From positions 1 to 6,109 of the forward strand of contig JAFWFB010000157.1 in NCBI GenBank assembly GCA_017512625.1: a stretch of DNA of 6,109 nucleotides. Direction: 5' to 3'. The notes beneath the pieces were generated by a model. That model saw only the letters and a list, made by a program, of their open reading frames with translations, was not told the origin of the DNA and searched no databases. Within the stretch, counting starts at the first letter, position 1, and each line of letters begins with the position of its first letter. Below, piece by piece: positions 1-4,450 of this stretch. The position numbers were made by a program, and so were the translations under genes. Origin of the DNA: Erysipelotrichaceae bacterium. GTDB lineage: Bacteria > Bacillota_I > Bacilli_A > Erysipelotrichales > Erysipelotrichaceae.

Positions 1-293
1 TATTCGATTACTGCTTAATACTTTTTGACCATCTGGTTGCGTCTTATAAGATCGCTTAGGCGGGATGCGGCCTTGGATGTCTTGGCAAAGACGCAGATGC
101 CTCCAACCGGACGGTCCAGACGATGGATCAGACCGAGATAGACATTGCCCGGCTTGTTATATTTTTCCTTGAGATAGCCTTTTAGGATACTCAGAAGATC
201 TTCATCTTGGGAGCTGTCCAAAACAATGGGCATGCCCGCCGGTTTTTCAACGACTAAAAGATGATTGTCTTCATAGATGATGTTAATGTTCAT
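1..293 (-). pseudogene. RluA-family RNA pseudouridine synthase, interrupted by an in-frame stop and cut by the window edge
   Basis: This family converts specific uridines of rRNA or tRNA to pseudouridine in the cytoplasm. The readable N-terminal 92 residues show the family opening (YEDNHLLVVEKPAG, residues 7-20) and catalytic motif II HRLDRPVGG (57-65), in which Asp60 is the expected nucleophile. There is no N-terminal S4 domain. The frame then stops at TAA (15-17) directly after VKKY. The codons beyond the stop read A-V-I-E in the same frame, which is how family members continue (K-K-x-Y-x-A-V), so the stop replaces one residue such as Tyr or Leu. Intact members have about 200-300 residues, and a 92-residue product would lack most of the catalytic fold. 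The ATG start overlaps the end of the methyltransferase gene by 11 bp and has no visible Shine-Dalgarno, so translation is probably coupled. It may be a true pseudogene or a sequencing error near a contig end. Family assignment is firm; the exact target site is not known. Confidence 0.78.
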
Positions 294-1143
294 AAATAAA
301 GTTGGTACTTAAGCCACAAGGCAGATAGATCTTGCTGTTTTCGATCGGTAAGAGCAGCTCTTCGCTATGAATGCTTCCTTTGATGCCTTTGAAATGATTG
401 ACCATCAGGTTTTCCAAAACGGTAGTGGAAAAGCCGGTCGTATAGCTGTTGATGATCAGGGCCAGAGGCTTTTCGCTCATAAGCTGCTTAGAAAGATCGA
501 TCAGCTCGTTGATCTGGTTCTCGAACTTGAACATCTCATTATTCGCTCCCCGGCCATAACTTGGCGGATCCATGATGATCATATCGTAGTGACGTTCCCG
601 TCTGATCTCCCTTTTCATGAATTTAATGCAATCATCCTCGATGTAGCGGATGACATTGTTTTCCAGATGATTTAAGGCCGCATTCTCCTTGGCCCAGGCG
701 ATCATGCCTTTGGAAGCATCCACATGGACGACTTCAACGGCACCGGCCTTGGACGCAGCGCAGGTAGCGGCGCCGGAGTAAGCAAAAAGATTTAAGACTT
801 TTATATCTTTCTTGCCTTCTATAAGTTGCCTTACCAGATCCCAGTTATAGGCCTGTTCCGGAAAGATACCGGTATGCTTGAAATTGGTCGGGGATACCTT
901 GAAACTCAGATCCCGATAGCGGATGCTCCAGAATTCAGGCAGGGTTTTGCGGTACTCCCAATGTCCGCCACCGCTTTTGGAACGGTGGTAAAAGGCATCG
1001 TATGAATCCCAAAGGGAAGGGTCGTTTTTCGGCCAGATGGCCATCGGGTCAGGGCGGCGCAAGATAATTCCATTGTAGCTTTCCAGCTTCTCCCGGTCCC
1101 CGGCATCCAGCAGTTTGTAATCTTCCCACTTATCACTTAACAT
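283..1143 (-). CDS. Class I SAM-dependent RNA methyltransferase, RlmI/RlmK-like (COG1092 type)
   Basis: This 286-residue Rossmann-fold methyltransferase probably modifies a base of 23S rRNA in the cytoplasm. The family is known for cytosine-C5 (RlmI) and guanine-N7 (RlmK) methylation, but the exact target cannot be read here. SAM-binding motif I is NLFAYSGAAT (118-127). The acidic strand VHVDAS (139-144) and IEDD (168-171) follow. Motif IV is DPPSYGRG (192-199), and the C-terminus carries LPCG (275-278). No N-terminal PUA domain is evident, so it is the short Bacillota form and not the roughly 400-residue E. coli RlmI form. I chose the ATG at 1143. A longer reading from a TTG at 1185 would add 14 residues encoded by the promoter palindrome and is very unlikely. 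An extended -10 box lies 6 bp upstream of the ATG, so the mRNA is probably leaderless; no Shine-Dalgarno is present. The downstream RluA-family gene overlaps it by 11 bp, giving a two-gene RNA-modification operon. Confidence 0.85.
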   Translation of the reverse strand: MLSDKWEDYKLLDAGDREKLESYNGIILRRPDPMAIWPKNDPSLWDSYDAFYHRSKSGGGHWEYRKTLPEFWSIRYRDLSFKVSPTNFKHTGIFPEQAYNWDLVRQLIEGKKDIKVLNLFAYSGAATCAASKAGAVEVVHVDASKGMIAWAKENAALNHLENNVIRYIEDDCIKFMKREIRRERHYDMIIMDPPSYGRGANNEMFKFENQINELIDLSKQLMSEKPLALIINSYTTGFSTTVLENLMVNHFKGIKGSIHSEELLLPIENSKIYLPCGLSTNFIYEH

Positions 1144-1149
1144 ACAAAC

Positions 1150-1158
1150 ATTATAACA
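1150..1158 (-). promoter_or_regulatory. Extended -10 promoter of the methyltransferase operon
   Basis: Read on the minus strand the sequence is TG-T-TATAAT, a perfect extended -10 element (TGnTATAAT) with a consensus TATAAT at 1155-1150. Six bases (GTTTGT) separate it from the ATG at 1143, so transcription would be expected to begin at or within a base of the start codon. No good -35 hexamer is visible, which is usual for extended -10 promoters. The element makes up most of one arm of the 24-bp palindrome. The call is from sequence only. Confidence 0.72.
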
Positions 1159-1174
1159 TTTGAAAATGTTATAA
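1151..1174. repeat. Perfect 24-bp palindrome in the divergent promoter region
   Basis: Arms TTATAACATT (1151-1160) and AATGTTATAA (1165-1174) are exact reverse complements around a 4-bp centre TGAA. Each arm supplies the TG and most of the -10 hexamer of one of two opposing promoters. The predicted start sites lie outside the palindrome, so it should not be transcribed from these promoters. Any function is therefore at the DNA level: promoter symmetry, possibly also an operator for a dimeric regulator. The geometry is certain; the function is inferred. Confidence 0.85.
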
Positions 1175-1175
1175 T
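1167..1175 (+). promoter_or_regulatory. Extended -10 promoter of the helicase gene
   Basis: The sequence reads TG-T-TATAAT, the mirror image of the minus-strand promoter in the other palindrome arm. Nine bases follow before the ATG at 1185. A transcription start about 5-9 bases downstream of the -10 box leaves a leader of at most about 5 nt. No convincing -35 hexamer lies at 16-18 bp spacing. The two -10 boxes are only 14 bp apart, so one polymerase bound here should exclude a second on the opposite strand. Confidence 0.7.
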
Positions 1176-1184
1176 ACTCATGCA

Positions 1185-3314
1185 ATGAAGATTAATTATG
1201 AGTCCCTTACCAGACAGCAGCTGGAGGCTGTGACCAGCGATTATGGCTACATCCGCGTCATCGCGGGAGCCGGCTCCGGAAAGACCAGAGTCCTTACCAT
1301 GCGCATCGTCTGGCTGATCAAGGAAAAAGAGGTTCCCCCATACAACATTTACGCGATAACCTTTACCAATAAGGCTGCCAATGAGATGAAAAGCAGGATC
1401 GAGAGCATGCTTGGCGATGATGCGAACCTGCTTCATGTAAGTACGATCCACAGCCTTTGTGTGAGCATCCTGCGTTCTGAGATCCGTCTGATCGGTTTCC
1501 CGAGCAATTTTACGATCGTTGATGCTGATGACCAGCGAAGCATCCTCAAGGAAGCCTACAAGAAGCATGAGGTCACCAAGACCGACATCAGCTATGCTTC
1601 AGCCTTGGATTACATCGCCAATTGCAAATATGAACATATCGATCCGAAAAGAGCCCTCTTTTTGGCGAAAGGCGATTTCATCAGCCTCAAGAAGGCCAAG
1701 GTCTACGAGTATTACAATGACTATCTTAATAAAAGCTATGCCCTGGACTTCGACGATCTGATCCTTAAGACCGTCGATATCTTCGATCAGTTCGAAGAGG
1801 TCAAGCAGAAATGGGCTTACCGCTGCAGAGAGATACTGGTCGACGAGTTTCAGGATATCGACCCTTACCAGTACAAGCTGATCCGTCAGCTTGGCAGCAT
1901 TCATCGCCACGTTTATGTCGTAGGTGATCCGGATCAGACCATCTATACCTGGAGAGGGGCCGATGTCAATATCATCCTTAACTTCGAACACGACTTTCCG
2001 GAGACTCAGACCATCCTTTTAAGCGAGAATTTCCGCAGCACCCAAAGGATTCTGGGCGGTGCCAATGATGTCATCAAGAACAACAAGAAAAGGATCAAAA
2101 AGGATCTTTATACCAACAATCCTTTAGGCTCCAAGATCGTCCATGCGAGCTTCATCAATGAAGAATATGAAGCCGACTATGTCAAGGAAAGGATCCTGGA
2201 TAACATTCAAAAGGGTTATAAATACGGGGACAATGCGATCCTTTATAGGGCCAACTATCTTTCCCGCAGCATGGAAAAGACATTGGCCTCTGCTGGCATC
2301 CCTTATGTGATCTATGGCGGCATCCGCTTCTATGAAAGAGCGGAGATCAAGGATACTTTGGCATATCTTAGGATGCTTAGCATCAAGGATAACCTCTCCT
2401 TTAACCGGACCATCAATAACCCGAAGCGCAAGATCGGCAGCAAGACCCTGGAAAAGATCAACGAATATGCGATCAATGACGGTATCAGCAGCTATGATGC
2501 GGCCATCAAGTATAAAGATGAGATCAACCATGCGGGAGTAAATGATTATATCAAGATCATCGAAGAGCTGACCAGACTAAAGGAAACCGAAAGCCTCGAG
2601 CAGCTTTTGGAAGATGTCTTGGATATCAGCGGTTACCGCAAGATGCTTGAAGCCAACAACGAGGTGGAAAGGATCGAAAACGTCAAGGAACTGATCAATG
2701 ATATCAACAGTTACCAGAAAGCCTATCCGGATTCCAGTCTGGATGAATATCTGCAGATGGTAAGTCTTTATATCGATAAGGAAAATGCGAGCATCAGCGA
2801 TGCGGTAAGACTGATGAGCGTTCATAGCGCCAAGGGTCTGGAATTTAAAAATGTCTTTATCATCGGCATGAATGAAAGAGTCTTTCCAAGCGATAAATCC
2901 CTAAATGAAGGCATAAGCGGTCTCGAAGAGGAAAGAAGACTGGCTTATGTCGCCTATACTAGGGCCATGGAACACCTGACCTTGACTGACAATCAGGCCT
3001 ATAGCTATGTTGTTGGCGGTCTTAAGACGACATCCCGCTTTGTGGGTGAGATCGACGAGGAATATCTCGATGAGGTCAACAAAAAGGAAGAAAACAAGCG
3101 CAAATCCTTCATCTTCAATAACGAAGATGTCATCAAGCCGACCTATAAGGCCGCATCCAGGTTTACGCCTGGCGAACAGGTCAATCACGATAAGTTCGGC
3201 CAGGGCATCGTCATCAGTGAAAGCGATGGCAAGGTCTCGATCGCCTTTGCTTATCCGCATGGCGTCAAGATCCTTAAGGCCGATCATCCATCAATAAAAA
3301 AATCAGTCAATTGA
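1185..3314 (+). CDS. pcrA: ATP-dependent 3'-5' DNA helicase, PcrA/UvrD type
   Basis: This superfamily 1A helicase unwinds DNA during repair, replication restart and removal of recombination filaments in the cytoplasm. All core motifs are readable in order over 709 residues: Q motif TRQQLEAV (9-16), Walker A GAGSGKT (28-34), Ia ITFTNKAA (58-65), Walker B DEFQD (220-224), III GDPDQTIYTWRGA (247-259), IV SENFRST (280-286), V SVHSAKGLEF (545-554) and VI EEERRLAYVAYTRA (581-594). The C-terminal segment (about 660-706, with GEQVNHDKFGQG) matches the Tudor-like domain of PcrA/UvrD that binds RNA polymerase, and it separates PcrA from Rep. Length is near the usual 720-760. The ATG is 9 bp after a consensus -10 box with no Shine-Dalgarno, so a leaderless or near-leaderless mRNA is likely. 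Its final codons (KKSVN and TGA) lie within the A-run and palindromic terminator shared with the convergent flavoprotein gene. TGA acts as a stop here. Confidence 0.93.
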   Translation: MKINYESLTRQQLEAVTSDYGYIRVIAGAGSGKTRVLTMRIVWLIKEKEVPPYNIYAITFTNKAANEMKSRIESMLGDDANLLHVSTIHSLCVSILRSEIRLIGFPSNFTIVDADDQRSILKEAYKKHEVTKTDISYASALDYIANCKYEHIDPKRALFLAKGDFISLKKAKVYEYYNDYLNKSYALDFDDLILKTVDIFDQFEEVKQKWAYRCREILVDEFQDIDPYQYKLIRQLGSIHRHVYVVGDPDQTIYTWRGADVNIILNFEHDFPETQTILLSENFRSTQRILGGANDVIKNNKKRIKKDLYTNNPLGSKIVHASFINEEYEADYVKERILDNIQKGYKYGDNAILYRANYLSRSMEKTLASAGIPYVIYGGIRFYERAEIKDTLAYLRMLSIKDNLSFNRTINNPKRKIGSKTLEKINEYAINDGISSYDAAIKYKDEINHAGVNDYIKIIEELTRLKETESLEQLLEDVLDISGYRKMLEANNEVERIENVKELINDINSYQKAYPDSSLDEYLQMVSLYIDKENASISDAVRLMSVHSAKGLEFKNVFIIGMNERVFPSDKSLNEGISGLEEERRLAYVAYTRAMEHLTLTDNQAYSYVVGGLKTTSRFVGEIDEEYLDEVNKKEENKRKSFIFNNEDVIKPTYKAASRFTPGEQVNHDKFGQGIVISESDGKVSIAFAYPHGVKILKADHPSIKKSVN

Positions 3315-3323
3315 CTGATTTTT
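3298..3323. terminator. Bidirectional intrinsic terminator overlapping two stop codons
   Basis: A perfect 26-bp palindrome is centred between 3310 and 3311. It has a TCAGTC/GACTGA stem, an AATT loop, and flanking A and T runs that pair and also serve as the U tract in either direction: five T on the plus strand (3319-3323) and seven on the minus strand (opposite 3296-3302). The helicase TGA (3312-3314) is inside the palindrome and the flavoprotein TAA (3324-3322) overlaps its right end. The stem has only three GC pairs, so efficiency may be modest. Confidence 0.82.
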
Positions 3324-4170
3324 AATTTCTGTCATTCTCGATGATCGAGTTGGCGACCACCGCTCCTTCATAGACCGCCTTGGCGATTTGCTTGAAGCCT
3401 TTGGTAATATCGCCGGCTGCGTATAAACGTGGCAGATTGGTCTGATTGTTCTGGTCAACGACGATCAGGTTATCCGCGATATCCAGTCCAAGCTTCCTTG
3501 CAAAGTCCAGTGCTCCGGCACTTCCTAAGGCGATAAATAAAGCATCGATCGGATAGCGTCCGCTTTCGCTGACGGCTGCTTCCAGGAATTCATCACCTTC
3601 CAGGTGAGTCAACTTATCAGATACGATCCTGAATTTTTCCAGTTCCTTATTATTGACCGGCTTGCCATCGGTGAAGATCACGACTTCCTTGGCCAGATTG
3701 CTTAAGTAATTGGCTTCATGCAAAGCATAGGAATCATTTCCGAGGATGCCGATGACTTTCTTACGGAAGAAGAAGCCATCGCAAGTCGCACAATAGGAAA
3801 CGCCCTTTCCTTCGAATTCGCTGATATTGCGGATAGCCGGAATGTTGCGGTTAACTCCGGTAGCCAGTACCAGGTAGTCACCGTGATAGGTGTTGTTCGG
3901 GGTCAGGACCTGGAAGCCGTCGATGATCTCGATATCGACTACTTCGTCTTCGATCAGTTCGATCCCTAATTCCCTTGCCTGCGCCAGTCCTTTCTCGTAG
4001 AGTTCGCTGCCTTCTACGCCATATAAGCCATAATAGTTGTCAATGCGATGAGCAGTTTTAAGGGAAGTGGTGTTTTTGTAAATGACCGTAACATCCTTGT
4101 TGCTTCTTTTAAGATATAATGCTGCGCTGATACCTGCCGGTCCGGCGCCAATGATAATTGTTTTGCTCAT
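3322..4170 (-). CDS. Thioredoxin-reductase-like FAD disulfide oxidoreductase lacking the NADPH motifs
   Basis: This 282-residue flavoprotein has the low-molecular-weight thioredoxin reductase layout. It contains the FAD-binding GAGPAG (8-13), a TrxB-like segment RIDNYYGLYGVEG (42-54), the ATG motif (103-105), the redox-active CATC (Cys127, Cys130; CATCDG at 127-132) and the C-terminal FAD motif AAGD (251-254) followed by KQIAKAVYEGA. It should pass electrons through FAD to a disulfide, probably thioredoxin or a related protein, in the cytoplasm. The NADPH domain is atypical. By alignment in memory with E. coli TrxB, GxGxxA becomes GNDSYA (144-149) and HRR becomes TDG (167-169). Known ferredoxin- or flavin-linked thioredoxin reductases also lack these motifs, so the electron donor may not be NADPH. 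It is shorter than typical TrxB (about 305-320). The ATG is 6 bp from an extended -10 box with no Shine-Dalgarno, so the mRNA is probably leaderless. I leave out the symbol trxB because the donor is doubtful. Confidence 0.86.
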   Translation of the reverse strand: MSKTIIIGAGPAGISAALYLKRSNKDVTVIYKNTTSLKTAHRIDNYYGLYGVEGSELYEKGLAQARELGIELIEDEVVDIEIIDGFQVLTPNNTYHGDYLVLATGVNRNIPAIRNISEFEGKGVSYCATCDGFFFRKKVIGILGNDSYALHEANYLSNLAKEVVIFTDGKPVNNKELEKFRIVSDKLTHLEGDEFLEAAVSESGRYPIDALFIALGSAGALDFARKLGLDIADNLIVVDQNNQTNLPRLYAAGDITKGFKQIAKAVYEGAVVANSIIENDRN

Positions 4171-4176
4171 GTGCCC

Positions 4177-4185
4177 ATTATAGCA
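4177..4185 (-). promoter_or_regulatory. Extended -10 promoter of the flavoprotein gene
   Basis: Minus strand reads TG-C-TATAAT (4185 to 4177), a perfect extended -10 element. Six bases (GGGCAC) separate it from the ATG at 4170, the same spacing as the methyltransferase promoter. Predicted transcription starts at or next to the A of ATG. The -35 position (opposite about 4200-4205) is AT-rich and poor, and it abuts the -35 of the divergent T-box promoter. Confidence 0.7.
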
Positions 4186-4204
4186 TCGTTATGAAAAATA
4201 ATAA

Positions 4205-4233
4205 TTGAATGTGACCGAGCTTTATGCGATAAT
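4205..4233 (+). promoter_or_regulatory. Promoter of the T-box/ileS transcript
   Basis: A -35 hexamer TTGAAT (4205-4210) is followed after exactly 17 bp by -10 GATAAT (4228-4233). The -10 is preceded by TGC, so it is also an extended -10. Transcription is expected near G4240, which coincides with the first base of the T-box basal stem. That agreement supports both calls. Confidence 0.72.
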
Positions 4234-4239
4234 ACCACC

Positions 4240-4435
4240 GTAGCATTGAATAAGACAGGTCTTTTTATCTGAAGCATAGAGATTCATCGGGTGGTGGAAG
4301 ATGAACGGAGGGTAAAAAGGATATCACTTAGGAGCTATTGGCCCGAATCATTAAGGTCAATCGTTACTCGCGTTAAGAGTTTAAGTTAAAAATAAAGGTG
4401 GTACCGCGCCATTGCGCCCTTGTATCGCCTTTTTT
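4240..4435 (+). ncRNA. T-box riboswitch, tRNA-Ile responsive (ileS leader)
   Basis: This leader senses uncharged tRNA-Ile and allows read-through into ileS when isoleucine charging is low. The T-box core AAGGTGGTACCGCG (4395-4408) is canonical; its TGGT bulge complements the ACCA end of a tRNA with discriminator A. Stem I folds by hand. The base has TAGC 4241-4244 with GCTA 4334-4337 and TAAG 4251-4254 with CTTA 4327-4330. The middle has CTTTTTATC 4261-4269 with GGTAAAAAG 4311-4319. The distal hairpin is TTCATC 4283-4288 with GATGAA 4300-4305, and its loop GGGTGGTGGAA carries the GNUG-like bases. The specifier loop holds ATC (4323-4325), an Ile codon, followed by A. A stem II-like hairpin (TTGGCC 4338-4343 with GGTCAA 4355-4360) and a small ACTC/GAGT hairpin (4366-4380) follow. 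CGCG at 4369-4372 could pair with CGCG 4405-4408 in the antiterminator; that pairing is tentative. Confidence 0.92.
4394..4435 (+). terminator. T-box attenuator terminator
   Basis: AAAGGTGGTAC (4394-4404) pairs over 11 positions, with two G-U wobbles, to GTATCGCCTTT (4422-4432). An inner GCGC/GCGC helix (4406-4409 with 4414-4417) closes a CATT loop, and a run of six T ends at 4435. The 5' arm contains most of the T-box core, so terminator and antiterminator are mutually exclusive, as the T-box mechanism requires. Confidence 0.88.
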
Positions 4436-4440
4436 ATTAC

Positions 4441-4446
4441 AGGAGG
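4441..4446 (+). promoter_or_regulatory. Shine-Dalgarno of ileS
   Basis: AGGAGG lies 4 bp upstream of the ATG at 4451 and just after the terminator T-run. It is the only strong Shine-Dalgarno in the window. The other three gene starts that can be read with their upstream DNA have none. Confidence 0.85.
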
Positions 4447-4450
4447 TCTT

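Noticed and set aside
367..675. Plus-strand open frame of about 100 codons inside the methyltransferase gene
   Set aside because: It is antisense to conserved motifs of the methyltransferase and resembles no family; it is a shadow frame. The other long frames inside the helicase, flavoprotein and ileS genes were rejected for the same reason.
1144..1185. N-terminal extension of the methyltransferase from a TTG at 1185
   Set aside because: It would translate the promoter palindrome into 14 extra residues with no family similarity, and the internal ATG at 1143 is well placed relative to the -10 box.
3312..3314. TGA read as tryptophan (Mollicutes-type code), extending the helicase
   Set aside because: Tryptophans in the window use TGG, the helicase is complete at this TGA, and the terminator palindrome lies on it.
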